Shown here: piece by piece, positions 1 through 11,950 of the stretch
Layout: every line of letters begins with the position of its first letter
Numbering within the stretch: position 1 is the stretch's first letter
Notes under the pieces: model-generated
Told to the model about the DNA's origin: nothing
Seen by the model: only the letters and a program-made list of their open reading frames with translations
The model's database searches: none
Assembly: GCF_034190915.1 (NCBI RefSeq)
Contig: NW_026947514.1
Span: 7,724,201 to 7,788,200, forward strand
DNA: 64,000 nucleotides
Direction: 5' to 3'
From: Cavia porcellus
Taxonomy: Eukaryota > Chordata > Mammalia > Rodentia > Caviidae
Made by a program: the position numbers and the translations under genes

Positions 1-468
1 TTTTTAACCATTTTTTTGAGACAGGGTCAAGCTGGTCTTGAACTCACTGTACTACTCAAATTTGTGGCAATCCTTCTGCCTCAGCCTGGGATTACAGGCA
101 TGGGCCACCACACCCAGCTTTTTATTTTGAGACACTCTAAACTGCTAACGCCTCCCAGAGTACTGGGGTTACAAGCATGCACCACCAAACCCAGGTCTAA
201 GAAATATGATTTCTAATAATCAAAGTAACTATAACGCTTTTTGAGACAATGTATGCTGGGGGTCGAAGCCAGGACCTGACCCATACAAGAAAGCACTCTA
301 CCCCCAGGCTATATTTCTAGTCAATGTTATTTTTTAGTGTCTTGCTAAATGACCCAAGCAAACCTTGGTATTATGGTCCTCCCTGCACGGCCTCCTAAGT
401 AGCTGTACTGCTAACATGCACCACTATGCTGGGCAATACTAGTCTTAACCTAAAACTCATGAAATTGG

Positions 469-550
469 GGCTGGGGATTTAGCTCAGTGATATAAGCGCC
501 TGCCTGGCAAGCATGAGGTCATCAATTCAATCCCCGCCCGGTACCCTCCC
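469..550 (+). repeat. ID-type SINE
   Basis: Box A-like TTTAGCTCAGTGATA and a diverged box B are followed by an A-containing tail; the origin is tRNA-derived. Confidence 0.8.
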
Positions 551-935
551 CCCAAAAAACTCATGAAATACAGTAAGTTGGTTTCTAGATGAAATACAGA
601 CAGAAATACAATGTGAGATCCAATTGTGACAGAAGAAAAGGTACATAACACAACTGTATTTTTTTCTTTCCCAAATCCTTTTATTTTCACAAATAAGAGC
701 ATTATGATGCATGCTTACAACCTCAAATCCGTAAGTGGTTTTAAGTATCAACACACAATCGCTAAAAATACCTATTAAAAGCCAGGTACTAGGGAATACA
801 CCTACAGTCACAGCTTTGCAGAAGGCTGAGGCAGGAGGATCCTTGTGTCCAAGAGTTCAGAGCCAGGCTGCGCATCACTGTGATGCTGGGCATCACTTAG
901 TGGCGGGGGAAGGAGGTGTAGAGAAGATGGAAGGA

Positions 936-1045
936 GTCAGCACTGTGGCTCATGCCCGTAATACCAGTACTAGGGAAGCTGAGGCAGAAGGTGGCAAATG
1001 CAAGGCCAGCCCAGGCAACTCAGGGGTCTTTGTCTCAAATTTTTA
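936..1045 (+). repeat. Degraded B1-type SINE
   Basis: Shows the B1 signature GTGGCTCATGCCCGTAAT and AAGCTGAGGCAGAAGG, then a diverged right half. Confidence 0.6.
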
Positions 1046-1387
1046 AACAGACTAGGATTATAGTACAGTGCCTGACCGTATGTATAAGTGAGGTCCTGAG
1101 AATATCTAATATCCTCGGTATATCATACACTACAAGTACAATGCAGGGTGTTACTACTAAATAATTTGAGATTTAAATGTCTTAACAAAAAAACACACTG
1201 AGCTAGATTTAGTGGCGCATGCCACTCTGGAAAGCTCAAGCAAAAAGATTACATGTTCAAACCCAGCCTGGGCAATTTAGTGACGGAGGGAGACCCTACT
1301 TTAAAGTAAGATACAAAAAGGGTTGCGGACACAGCTCAAGGTGAAGGACTTGGGCTCAATATAGAGGGAAGACAAAAAGAAAAAAGA

Positions 1388-1545
1388 GCCAAGCATGGTG
1401 GCACACATCTACAATCCTAGGACTTGGGAGGCTGAAGCAAGAAGATTGCTGCAAGTTCAAGGCTAGCCCGAGCTAACTAGTGAGCTCAAGACCAGTCTGA
1501 ATTATGCTACAAGACTATGTCTCAAAATTCAACAGAAAACTTCAG
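1388..1545 (+). repeat. Degraded B1-type SINE
   Basis: B1-like AGCCAAGCATGGTGGCACAC and GGGAGGCTGAAGCAAGAAG; the tail is diverged. Confidence 0.6.
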
Positions 1546-2280
1546 ATTGAAAATTAACTTTTTTGTTGCCCAGGCTAATCTTGAACTTGCAGGCTCAAGT
1601 AATCCTCTAGCTTCAATCACGTAAGTACTGGGATACTATAATCCATAATTTAATTCTTATATGATGTATAAACAGATTCTATCTGAACTAATCAACATGG
1701 TTCCCAATAGGGTCCACTGGAAATAGGATAAAGTACTATACTAGCATGAGAATGAAATACACAATCAAGAGCTAATTTAAGCACTGATGTAGGACACCTT
1801 TAAAACCTTGGTCAAGGGGCTACTTGGAACCTGAAGTTAACCAGTTTGAAAGACAGCCAATACCTCCTGTGATTTGCTTCACTGTAACCCATAAGCTCAG
1901 ACTGTCCAATTATTTAAAAAACAGTGAATGTACAGAGTAAGACATAAGAAGTGAAAAATAACTGAAAATCTAATGGCCTCATTTCATCACTAATTTTTAT
2001 AAACTCGCCTAAATGCAAATGAAGATAAAATTTAACTGAAATGTTAACTTAAAGTTGCCTTAGTTAGAAAAAACAGAATGTTTAATAAGTCAAAACATTT
2101 TAAATTATCAAACTGGGCAGCAAGGGGTTCCCAGAGATCAGGAAATAGGACTTAAAATAGGCTCATATACACAATTCTGCTATTTTACCATCTCCTCTCT
2201 CAAATTCTATATAAAAAAAAAATCATGCATGAACAGTCAGCCAAGTGTGGTGGTACAGCACTTTCAAAACCAAACTGGAG

Positions 2281-2426
2281 CCAGGCGTGGTGGCTCACGC
2301 CTGTAATACCAGCACTTGGAAGGCTGAGAGACAGGAGGATCATTGCAAGTTCGAGACCAGTCTAGGCTACAAAGTGAGCTCAAGGCCATCCTGAACTGCA
2401 CAGAGAGACCCTGTCTCAAAAAGCCA
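2281..2426 (+). repeat. B1 SINE
   Basis: A nearly complete copy from GCCAGGCGTGGTGGCTCACG to CTGTCTCAAAAAG, including the duplicated internal segment (AAGGCCATCCTGAACTGC) typical of rodent B1. Confidence 0.85.
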
Positions 2427-2689
2427 AAAACCCCCACCAAGCCAGGAGGACTACAAGTTCAAGACCAGCCAGGACAACTTAATGAGACCTTGTCTAAAAT
2501 TTTTAAAAGGTTGAAGATGCAGCTCAGTGTAAAGGTTCTGAGTTCAAACTTCCAGTGCTAAAGGGAAGAAAAAAAAGGTATGAACTGAAATCATGCTTGA
2601 AACACAACATTCCAAACACAGATGCCATTTACTAAGCTTCCTGCAATTCACTACAAAATCTCCAAAGCTTACAATCTGACAAATTCTCC

Positions 2690-2739
2690 AAACTCTGGAA
2701 TCCGCCTAGATGCAATCAACAGATGAATGCGTAAAATGT

Positions 2740-2773
<34 letters not shown>

Positions 2774-2880
2774 GAATTGAGTATTATTCCGAACAAAATG
2801 TTGTTTGTAGAAAAATGGATGGAACTGAAGATCATCATATTAAAATAAGCCAGACTCAATAAGACAACTATCAACCTGAA
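2690..2880 (+). mobile_element. L1 3' fragment with (GT)n
   Basis: The text around ATCAACAGATGAATGCGTAA, GAGTATTATTCCG and AAAATGGATGGAACTGAAG matches the end of L1 in sense orientation. A GT microsatellite (about 2741-2770) replaces the TA-rich stretch. Confidence 0.7.
2741..2770. repeat. (GT)n microsatellite
   Basis: About 15 GT units inside the L1 fragment. Confidence 0.95.
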
Positions 2881-4524
2881 GTGGTGGCTCAAGCTTATAA
2901 TCCCTGCATTAGGGGAAGCTAAGGCAGAAGGATTTGTGAGTTCTAAACCAGCCTGGAGGTACTTAATGAGTTCTCAAGGCCAGCCTAGGAAGACCCTGCC
3001 TCAAAACATAAAATGAATGAATCGATACCAATGACAACTCTTTTTCTCCTCAAAGATCCACAGATCTCATTGTGAGAACCATTATTACTTAGCATTATCA
3101 TCAACCAGGAGTTCCCAGTTCCACCTTTTATGACTATCACCAACAAAAATCCCCTCTCTTCCAATAGTCTTCACAAGTATTTGGGAGGAAAGCTACTGGA
3201 CTCCTGTAAGTCTTCTTAAATATCTCTTCCACTAACTTCAACAATATTATCCGAATACGGACAGCACAAATGCTAAGTCACTGATACTGGTTATTCTCCT
3301 TTATAATCTTAAGTGTAATAGCCAGAACTGAACTAATGCAAATAATGATCTGACCAACACAGAGCTGGGCAGGAATACAATGTAATTTCCATATTTTGTC
3401 TTAATGCACTGATTCTCAACCAAAAGATTTTGTAACATGGGATATGCCTGGAAAATCTGGAAATGACATGGGAGGTTCCCAGAATCTAGTAACACAGTAT
3501 GGGGATCTGTTAAACACCCCTCTGAATATGGGACAGCACCCTGAAAGCATTTAGCTGGCCTAAATATCAACAGTATTTATTTAGGTAAGGATATTAACGG
3601 ATACTCAGACTATCAAAACTTTTCAAAGTTTCACCACCATGAAACTTTCAAACTTCGAAAGTTTGTACTTTGAAAACTGCTATCACCCAAATCATGTATT
3701 TAAAGAAAATATATAGACACTTGATCACAATGTTTTGCAATGACTTAATCCACTCTCATACAAGATCCACTACCCAATCTCACTCATCCAAATTTGACAC
3801 AGCAAAACTAGAAGTACACATGGCTAGGAAATGTGCTGGAGCTGTAATTCCGGTAGAACACTTGCAAGGCCCTGGACTCAATCTCTGGCACACAAAGTAT
3901 TAAATAAAAAGAAAAAGTAAATCACAATTCAACGTTCATATCAAAGAAACAAACTTCATGACAAGATGACATCAAAACATGAAAGACAAAGAAAGTGAGC
4001 TCAGATGCTGTGCAGTGGTCAAGCCTGTGCTTAACATTCTGAGTGAGTTCAACCCAAAGGATCCCAGGAAAAGAATTTAAAGAGAAGCAAATTAATGAGG
4101 AAGACAACCAATGTTCTTCATCAGTCTAACTTTTCTACTATTTTAAAACCTTACAGTATATTTATGGTTAGAAAGGGGAGACAGAATTAATGGAAAACTG
4201 GCTACACAGTAAAAACCTCAATAAATACATAGGAAAGGTGGTATCTCTGTGGGAATCTATCACTCTTCCATTGTATACCTCTGAACTAACTCCCAAGGAA
4301 TCTGAAGCATTCTCTGTAATGAAAGTGTGAGGACCATGCCCATCTTCTCTATATCAGTTCAACTTTAGTACGTGTATTGGTAAATATAATGGAAATTTAT
4401 ACCTTTCTCCCCAAAGTTGGAAAAAAACTGGTTTAAGAATACTTTTAGTTCCATAAAAAAAAAAGTAAGAATTTTTAATATTACTTCCTCACTAAAGCCT
4501 TTTCTTCCTTTTCCATCGTGGTTT

Positions 4525-4655
4525 TTCTGTCTTCTTGAGACACAGTCTCACTGTAGTTCTGGCTGGCCAGAGCTCACGGTGATTCTCCTGTCTCAGTCAG
4601 TCTCCAAAATGCTGGGACTGCGGACGTGGGCCACCTCACCTGGCTCAGCTTTTCT
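4525..4655 (-). repeat. B1 SINE, minus
   Basis: Reverse B1 signature: TTGAGACACAGTCTCACTGT through CAAAATGCTGGGACTGCGG. Confidence 0.7.
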
Positions 4656-6422
4656 TTACAATGTTCATTTCCTGTCATTTTTAACGCTGACATGATTATA
4701 AGAAATCTCTTTACAAAAACGGGAATAAAGTGAGTGAAGACAGCACGGTGGTGCAAGCACTTGGGAGACTGAGGTATGAGGATGGCTGTACAGGTTCAAG
4801 GCCAGCCTGGGCTACATATTGAGACCCTGTGTCAAAAAGCCACTTACCCCTAAAGTGAATCAAGACAAAGTCATCACATGTCATTACTTTAATCAAATAT
4901 TTAAACTGAACAAAGATGGGAGCAGTGGGCTTTGAACCAGGGTCTCAACGCACCTGGCAAACGGTCTACTGCTGAACTATGTAACCCCACTCCTAAACAC
5001 GTAGGTTTATTTGAATTACTACTGAAAATACCACAAAGTCTTTAGATTTGTTCTCCTAGTGCTTCTTTCCACCATTCCATGATTGGATAAATCAACCCTG
5101 CAGATTTTAAACCTCCCTCTATACGGCAACTAATTAAGCTAAGAAAAGTTTTCATTACACAAATAATAAACTGGCAGGCTTGTAAACAAAATGTCTGGGA
5201 TGAGTGAGCGAGCTAAGGTATGAGAAAGGATTAAATCACGAAACCCATTTTTAATTATACAAAACTTGACATACATCATTAGACTCATGTCAAAAGTCTC
5301 ATCTGTGAGGAAACATACAAATATGTCATATTATTATCAGTTATATTTGCAAGAAAGAAACTTTAAAAGCATAGACTTCTTGACAGTTTACTAAATTAGT
5401 TATCTATAAATCATAAAACCATCTTGCGTTCAACCAAAAGTATTGGTAATAATGCTTCCTTTTACGACTACAAAGATTGGGGGAAACAAAACCTCGGTGC
5501 TTTTCGGAAAAGGGAACTGTCACATTTCAATTTTCAAAGATGAAAGAAATGCAGTCTCCCAGTTTAGGCCTCCACACTGCAGAATTTAAGGTAGCTAAAA
5601 GCTGTAACCAATTTTTTGATCCTACCACTGAGTTCTCAAAGTAACATCTCATTCTTACAGATGGGAGAGAGAGAAGCAAACTCTTCAAAAGTCCTCCTAA
5701 TGGTAAGAGTGTATGACGCCGACCTGTCGGGCTTAGCCAGCATTAGTCCACAAAACACACTAGAGATAGAGAAGGACGCGGAATGAAACCCGGCCACCCC
5801 ATCAAAGCCAGACACGGAGCGCGACACCTAACGTGACTCCTTTCCGAGGAGGGACCCCGGGGAGGGCTGCGGTCGACGGGGGCCGAGGCGGAACCCAACG
5901 AACCAGACTCAAGACTCAAAACTGGGCTGCCTACTGGTGCTGAAGCCCATTCGGCTAGGGAAGCGGAAGTGGGGAGGCTCCGCACACGACAGGAGCATCC
6001 CGAAAACCGGCAGGACACAGACCGCGGGGGAGCCCCGCGCCGGGCCCTGAGGCGGGCGGGCGAGCGCCAGCCCGGTGCGGAACCCACGAGGCGCTGGGCC
6101 TGCGTCCTCGCCGCCGGGTTCTGCTTAGCCTCGGGGTACTCTGGCTTTTGTGTTTTGCTTTCCCACCAGCCGGAGACGCGGGAGTAACCGCGCTGGAGGA
6201 TGCCGAGCCCTTCCGGAAGGGGAAGCCCCCGGCCCGACGGCTGCCGACCGGCCAGGAAAGGGTGAGGGACGCGAGCACCGACGCAGAGAGGTCTGAAGGG
6301 CCGCCGTCCCGCCCGCCGCCCCATCGGCGAGCGCCCCGCTCGCGCGCCACCCCTCCCCCTCCCCCGACGCCCCCCCAAGGCCCAGCCGGCGTGCGAGAGA
6401 AAACAGAACACAAATCACTCAC

Positions 6423-6430
6423 AACGGCAT
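6423..6430 (-). CDS. PAPOLA: PAPOLA coding exon 1 (8 coding bases)
   Basis: Read on the minus strand, ATGCCGTT is followed at once by a GTGAGT splice donor (GT at 6422-6421). This gives Met-Pro and the first two bases of a Phe codon, matching the known start (Met-Pro-Phe-Pro) of poly(A) polymerase alpha. That nuclear enzyme adds poly(A) tails to mRNA after CPSF-directed cleavage. The exon sits in a CpG island, and AK7 lies upstream in the same orientation, as I recall for human 14q32. The catalytic domain and all later exons lie beyond the left edge, and no further PAPOLA exon was found in 1-6422. The identification rests on a very short coding piece plus promoter type and synteny. Confidence 0.85.
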
Positions 6431-6610
6431 CGTCTCCGGCGCCGGCACCGCCTAATCACTTCCCCCCCGCAACCGCTGCCGCCGCCGCTGCCGCCCTGGG
6501 CATGATCCACTGAGGCGGGAGGGAGGGGGAGCCTGCCTCAGCCGTGGGTCCAACCCCACTCCCGCGCCCGCTCCCGCCGCTTTAAGCGCTTCTCCTCCTT
6601 CCCCTTCGTC

Positions 6611-6622
6611 CTAACATGGCGC
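6611..6622 (-). promoter_or_regulatory. YY1-like motif near the PAPOLA start site
   Basis: The minus strand reads GGCGCCATGTTAG, containing GCCATGTT, a good fit to the YY1 core GCCATnTT. Such sites commonly lie just 3' of the start site in TATA-less promoters. Confidence 0.55.
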
Positions 6623-6655
6623 CCGTGCGCTACCACAGCAACGTTCTAGAACCGC

Positions 6656-6663
6656 TGACGTCA
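6656..6663. promoter_or_regulatory. CRE palindrome TGACGTCA
   Basis: A perfect eight-base CREB/ATF site, about 225 bases upstream of the PAPOLA start codon and inside the CpG island. Confidence 0.65.
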
Positions 6664-6675
6664 CCACGCACGCTG

Positions 6676-6692
6676 TGCGCGCGCCTGCGCAT
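6676..6692. promoter_or_regulatory. NRF1-like GC palindrome
   Basis: The run GCGCGCGCCTGCGCATC resembles the NRF1 site YGCGCAYGCGCR with one mismatch. It lies close to the CRE, as is common in housekeeping promoters. Confidence 0.45.
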
Positions 6693-6718
6693 CAGCCACT
6701 CGGCGCCGCAGGGCTTCA

Positions 6719-6731
6719 CGGGAAACGTAGT
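6719..6731 (-). promoter_or_regulatory. ZNF143-type motif (ACTAC...TTCCC)
   Basis: On the minus strand ACTACGTTTCCCG resembles the ZNF143/M4 promoter motif ACTACnnnTCCC. It overlaps an ETS-like TTCCGG at 6731-6736. Confidence 0.4.
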
Positions 6732-7309
6732 TCCGGAGGTGGCGGCGGGCCTGCAATATCAACTGGATTCGTTTCACACTTCCACTCGAGGTGTCTGGTG
6801 ATGAGTGGGGGCATCTGGAAGGCTTCAGGTGGCACGCTGGTTGTTCTTCGGGCGGGTACGTTCTCGCGACCTGTGGGAGGAGGTGCAGCCCGGACAGGTT
6901 CCAGACCCCGCGGGGGACTGCTTCCGGCGCTTTGGAGGACCCGCCTTTCTCGCCTCCCTCGGCGCCGCTCGCAGGGCCGCTGTCCCCACGCGTGCACCAC
7001 GTGCTGTCCCCCTTCCGGGCGGATCGGTGCCTGGGGTCCTAAATCTTTCGGCCCGCACGTGCTTCCCTGGAAGTGGGAGTGGCGCCTGCGGCGTCGGCAG
7101 TGGACACGCACACTGGAAGTGAGGGGGTTTCCCGGAGCAGAACCTGGTACCGGGGGTAGCAAGGCTGCCGGCCTGGGTGGATGGGAGGGACCCCCTTTCC
7201 CTCCACCTGGTCCGGGTGCAGTCATGATGCGTTTACGCGGGCTCCGCACAAGTATTCGTTGGGTGAATACATTTGTAGGGTAGGACTGCAGAGACTACGA
7301 ATTCAAGTT

Positions 7310-7465
7310 TTTTGTCTTTTTGAGACAGAGTCTCGCTATGCAATTTCAGGCTGACCTTCAGCTCACTTTGTAGCCGAGGCTGGTCTCAAATTTGCAACGT
7401 TTCTTCTGTCTCAGGCTCCCGAGTGCTGGAATTACAGACGTGTGCCACCATGCCCGGCTAACAGC
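7310..7465 (-). repeat. B1 SINE, minus
   Basis: Begins TTTTTGAGACAGAGTCTCGC and ends TGCCACCATGCCCGGCTAA, a full-length reverse B1 just outside the CpG island. Confidence 0.85.
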
Positions 7466-7804
7466 GAATTCTAGAACATGAGCTAATTTTATTTTTAACA
7501 AACAGTGCATTGGGACCCTTAAAGAAGCCATCGGTAACCACTAGTATTTTAGCAAAGGCTGTTTGGGCCATAAATTACCCTCCAGGCAGTGTTTCTTAAT
7601 TTATCACTTGGGTCAAACCGGGAATTAAGTTCCCTCCTTTGCCCCCAGCAAAATTTACTAACTTGTAAAACTACATCACGTTCTACATTCCAAGCTGTCA
7701 CACCACTAAATGGGGGAGGAGAAGTCGTCAACTAGGGGAAAGTTACTTTAACTAAAGCCCAAAATTTTCTTTCTTTTTTTTTTTTAAAGTATATTTAAAG
7801 TATA

Positions 7805-7806
7805 TA

Positions 7807-7835
<29 letters not shown>
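7805..7835. repeat. (TA)n microsatellite
   Basis: An alternating TA run in AT-rich sequence. Confidence 0.9.
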
Positions 7836-7839
<4 letters not shown>

Positions 7840-8289
7840 GAAAATGCTCGGGTAACCCTGCCACAAACAATAAAATATCTGTGGATGTAGCACAGTACAA
7901 AGGCCCTACATTCAACCCCCAGTACAAAAAAATAATAAATAAATTGAAGATATACGATCTAGAGATATCAGTAATGTAGTAAGGCTGTGGTCCTTGAAAG
8001 CTGCTCATTAAAGATGTGTGCAGAAGATGTTCTTTATGAATTAAAGAAAAGGAAAACAAACTCATGCTGTGCTCTGCCAGACATCCCAGAAAGGAGCCAA
8101 AAAGAAGAGATGGGCATAGTGACAATACCTGTAATCTCAGCTGCTCAAGAGGCTTTCACATAGAGATCTCAGGTTTAAGGCCAGTTTGGGCAATGTGGCA
8201 GGACCTTGGGGGCAGATAGAGGGATAAGCATCAAACTTCTAAGGCTTTGGTTTTGCTGGGAAGGGGAGGTTTGTTGGTTGGGGTTTTAT

Positions 8290-8435
8290 TTTTTTGAGAG
8301 GATCTTGCTGTGTAGTTCAGGCTGGTGTTAAACACTATGTAGTCTAGGCTAGTGTGGAATTTATGGTGATCCTCCTGTCTCAGCCTCCTGAGTACTGAGA
8401 TTATAGGCATGTACCACCATGATTTTGTTTATAGT
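8290..8435 (-). repeat. B1 SINE, minus
   Basis: TTTTTTTGAGAGGATCTTGC through GAGATTATAGGCATGTACCA; diverged but complete. Confidence 0.75.
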
Positions 8436-8631
8436 TATCCCAAACAAATTTTTTTCACACTTCCATAGGATGAGAAAGAGAACACATGCTAGATAGCAAA
8501 ATGGAAAAATATTTAGTACCTAGGACACCCCCAGTACCACATTACTTTCTGAAGACATTCCTAAGAAACTACATATACTTAATATACTTGGAGAAGGCGT
8601 AAAGGTAGGGTTCCCACAAGAGATAACTTTG

Positions 8632-8765
8632 GAACCAGGCATGGTGGCAGAGGCCTGAAATCATAGCATTTCAGGAAGCTGAAGCAGGAGGATCACGAAT
8701 TTGAAGTAGGCCTGGGAATGCACAGGGGGTTCAAGGCCAGTCTGAACTACATAGACCTTGTTCCT
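8632..8765 (+). repeat. B1 SINE, diverged
   Basis: AACCAGGCATGGTGGCAGAG at the left end and GGCCAGTCTGAACTACATAG in the duplicated right part. Confidence 0.7.
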
Positions 8766-9506
8766 CTCCCCTCAGAAAAACACAGAAAGCAGTGACTTTA
8801 GAAATACTTGGTAGAAAAGTGAGGAATTGGGAAGTGGACAGAGGAGGACAGGGGCATTCCAAGTGAAGGAATAATAGGAAGAGAAAAAAAAAAAGGTGAG
8901 TAGTTGATTAGTTGATGTTTACGTGGAGAAAGAACTTTGAAGTGACCAGACAGCAAGGAATGTTGCTGGAGATGCAGCGGTGGAAGCAAGCCCAGAAGCT
9001 CCGGAGAGGCAGGCCAGAGCCTTCATTCACTGAGTGTCTACCTGCTTCGAGGTCAGGACTGAAAATAAGAGATGATGAACTCCACAAGCGAGCGAGACTC
9101 GTCTGGTCTGCGGGACTCGGGGGTGAGCTCTGCAAGGGCCTCACAGGCACCCACCCCCAACTCCAACTCAGATTTTGCAAATGAGTAAGGAGCCAGGTAT
9201 AGGACTCAACTAAAGATAAAACCTTTGCCAGGGGAAGAGTGAGACAAGGCCAATTAGCATGGACATTTCCAAACCCTCACCCTGCCTGGCCACGTGGTCC
9301 CCAGCCCTGCCCACGCCTCCTTCCAGCTGTTGCCTGGCTCCCTCCCTTAGGACCACCTCTCTGGCAGGGACCTGTTCCTTCTCCTGGCAGCTGAAAAGGG
9401 GAAGATGTTACCTATTTTTATTTATTTATATTGATTTCACTACTGAGTATTGAACCCAGGGGCTTTGCACTGAGCTACATCCCCAGCCGCCCTCCCTACC
9501 CTTTCT

Positions 9507-9655
9507 TTTTTTTGTAGTTTGAGACTCGGTCTCTGTAGTTCAGGCCACCTTGAGCTCACTTGGTAGCTCAGGCTGGTCTCAAACTCACAGTGATCCTGCC
9601 TCGGTGTCCTGAGTACTGGGATTACAGGCATGTGTCACCATGCCCAGTTTAAATG
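9507..9655 (-). repeat. B1 SINE, minus
   Basis: Reverse B1 with TTTGAGACTCGGTCTCTG at the tail side and GGGATTACAGGCATGTGTCA at the head. Confidence 0.85.
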
Positions 9656-9676
9656 CAATTTTTTTTTTTTTTTTTT

Positions 9677-9762
9677 TTGTACCAGGGATCAAACTCACAA
9701 CCTTGCACTTGCCAGGCAGGCGTTTTAGCCACTTAAGCTACTGAACTAAATCCCCAGCCATT
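9677..9762 (-). repeat. ID-type SINE, minus
   Basis: Reverse ID: GTACCAGGGATCAAACTCAC (box B side) through CTAAATCCCCAGCC. Confidence 0.8.
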
Positions 9763-9769
9763 TTTTCCA

Positions 9770-9890
9770 ATTTTTGAGACAGAGTCTCACTAAGTTGCTA
9801 AATTGCCCAGGCTGAGCCCAACTTGTGATCCTCCTATCTCAGCCTCCAGTGTTAGGACTGCAGGCATATACCACCATGCCTGGTTCTACT
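9770..9890 (-). repeat. B1 SINE, minus
   Basis: TTTTTGAGACAGAGTCTCAC through CACCATGCCTGG; followed by a short (TTTG)n run at 9,900-9,922. Confidence 0.75.
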
Positions 9891-11369
9891 GGTGTCTGTC
9901 TGTTTGTTTGTTTGTTTGTTTGAGACAGGGTCTTGCTGTGTAGCTCAGGCTGTTTTCAAACTCACTATACTACTGGTGACTTTCTGTAGCATTCAGACAG
10001 CATTTTCCCCAGGACAGTGTTATAAATAGTGGGAGGATTTATAATCCAGAACTCGTTCGTTCACAAGGGCCACAGTACATGGCAAACTGAGCAAAATTCA
10101 CAAAAATATTTTGGAGGGCCGGGGGGGGGGGGTATAGCTCAGTGGTAGCACACTTACAGAAAATGTGAGGGCCTGGTCCAGTCCCCAGTCCAGAAGTGCT
10201 GGGCAGGGGGACACCTGTTCATGCTGGGAAACTCCCCACCTTGTGTTTTGGGATTGTGACCGACTGTGGATTCAAAAGAATCAGAAGCAGCTTGGTGCAG
10301 GAGAAAGGCTCTTATGCTTAGGCTTGGGAGGAAGTGAAAAGCCTGCAGAGGACAGAAATCCCAGGCTCACCTTTCAGGGCAGGGACTGACTGCTCCTGAA
10401 GTCCCCCCTAGAGATGGAGTCCCACTGTGTGGAACTCTTCCTCCTCTGTCTCTGCAGCACATAGCCTTCTTTTTTTCTTTGTCACATGCATCTCATTAGT
10501 AGTTTTTTTCCCCCCCAGTGCTAGGGGTTAGACCTCAAGGCATTACACTGAGCTACATCCCCGGCCCTTTTTTATTTTAATGTCTTTTTTTGTTTTGTGA
10601 TACTGTACATTAAACCCAGAATCTCCTACTGAGTTATATCCCCAGCCTTTTTTGCTTTTAAAACTTTATTTAATTTTGTCTTTTTGAGACAGGGTTTCAC
10701 TATGCAGTTCACTCTTGGTGGCCGTCCTGCCCCACCCTCCTGATTGAAGGAACTGTGGCATGTGCCACCATACCTGGCCTTTGATTTCTGTTTTTGAGAC
10801 AGGACTCTAAATTTCCTGTGCTGGGTTTGAATTTGAGATTGTCCTGCTTTACCCTCACCAAATCCTGCGGTTACACGGCCACTATGCCCAACTCATTACC
10901 ATTTTGAGTCTCGACCAGGTCAGTGTGATTTTTACACAAATAAAGTTAAAAAAAAAAAAAAAAAGTAAGCCAGCTATGGAATTACTGGCCTCTAAGGCCA
11001 GTACATGGGAAAGAGAGTGAGAGCTTGTCTCGAAACCACAAAGGAAAAAAGAAAATTAAAGGTGACGGACCCTAACTGTAAGAGCCATACCATATAAAAG
11101 GGCTGTTACTCCGCTGCTGTGCCAGAGACTCTTAACTATGTGGAAGTACAGATAACCACAGTGACCATCGTTCCCATGCATTTGTCCCTTACCACTTGGA
11201 ACAGGCAGATCACTCCCCTGCCTGAGAGGATCTGTTTTGAATGATCTGGGTGTTCTGGCTCTGCCTTGCAGGCATTGCTGTGGACCTCATTGTCCGTGAA
11301 GGCTGACTGATTTCCCACCCTCCTCCTCTGCTGTGTTACGGGAAGGCCATCGCCTGTCAGGCTGGTGCA

Positions 11370-11475
11370 CTTCTTCAGGCCCACCTTGAATTCACTTTGT
11401 AGCCAAGGCTGACCTCAAACTCACAGCAGTCCTCCTGCCTCAGCCTCCCAAATGCTGGGATTACAGGCATAAGGC
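11370..11475 (-). repeat. B1 SINE fragment, minus
   Basis: GCCTCAGCCTCCCAAATGCT and GGGATTACAGGCAT identify it; the tail end is missing. Confidence 0.7.
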
Positions 11476-11918
11476 TGGTGCACTTTTAACTCCGTTTCCT
11501 GGTGTGCTTGTGAACCCTACTTAGCTGGCTCAGCATCATGTAAGAAGCAACAGCTGGAGATACTGGGAGCTGGAAGGTTTTCTTTTTTTTCTCCAGTGAA
11601 CCCAGGGTCTTCACATTGAGCTACATCTCCAGTTCTTTTACTCTTTTTCATTTTTAATCTTTATTATGAAACAAGATCTTGCTAAATTGCCTTGAATTTG
11701 TAATCCTCTTGACTCAGCCCCCAAGTAGCTAGGATTCCAGGAGCACACCGCCACACCCTGGCCCACTTGCCCAATACAGTGCTTTAAAAATGTAACAAAA
11801 GACCAGAGACTCAGGGTGCAGATGTGTATACCTGTAATTCCAGCATTCTTGAGGCACAAGCCAGGAAGTGTATGAGTTCAGAGCTAGGCTGGGCAATGTA
11901 CTGAGACCCTGTTTCAAA

Positions 11919-11925
<7 letters not shown>

Positions 11926-11949
<24 letters not shown>

Positions 11950-11950
11950 G
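11926..11950. repeat. (CA)n microsatellite
   Basis: About 12 CA units directly follow the 3' end of a diverged B1 copy (11,805-11,925). Confidence 0.9.

Larger units (their letters stand above)
1..6422 (-). other. PAPOLA: PAPOLA intron 1 (partial): repeats and unique sequence
   Basis: This is intronic by position. It holds an ID SINE, several degraded B1 copies, an L1 fragment carrying a GT microsatellite, and about 800 bases of apparently unique AT-rich sequence (5,000-5,800). I recognise no exon, RNA gene or conserved reading frame. Confidence 0.7.
6423..6640 (-). other. PAPOLA: PAPOLA exon 1, mostly 5' UTR (5' end approximate)
   Basis: The stretch upstream of the start codon on the minus strand is G+C-rich and carries a GGC-type triplet run (about 6470-6495), typical of a structured housekeeping 5' UTR. 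The 3' boundary is fixed by the donor at 6422. The 5' boundary is a guess, placed near the YY1-like motif at 6611-6622, which in CpG promoters usually lies just downstream of the start site. Confidence 0.6.
5820..7150. promoter_or_regulatory. CpG island promoter of PAPOLA
   Basis: About 1.3 kb of G+C-rich, CpG-dense sequence spans PAPOLA exon 1, the start of its first intron and the upstream flank. No TATA box is evident. Several promoter motifs cluster at 6.61-6.74 kb. The island runs roughly 500 bases upstream of the likely start site, so divergent transcription to the right is possible. Open frames across the island overlap on both strands and do not look coding. Confidence 0.85.

Noticed and set aside
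5743..7283. Several long open frames on both strands around the CpG island (up to about 220 codons).
   Set aside because: They overlap each other in several frames, are arginine/proline-rich as expected from GC-rich non-coding DNA, and overlie the promoter and PAPOLA exon 1. No conserved domain was seen.
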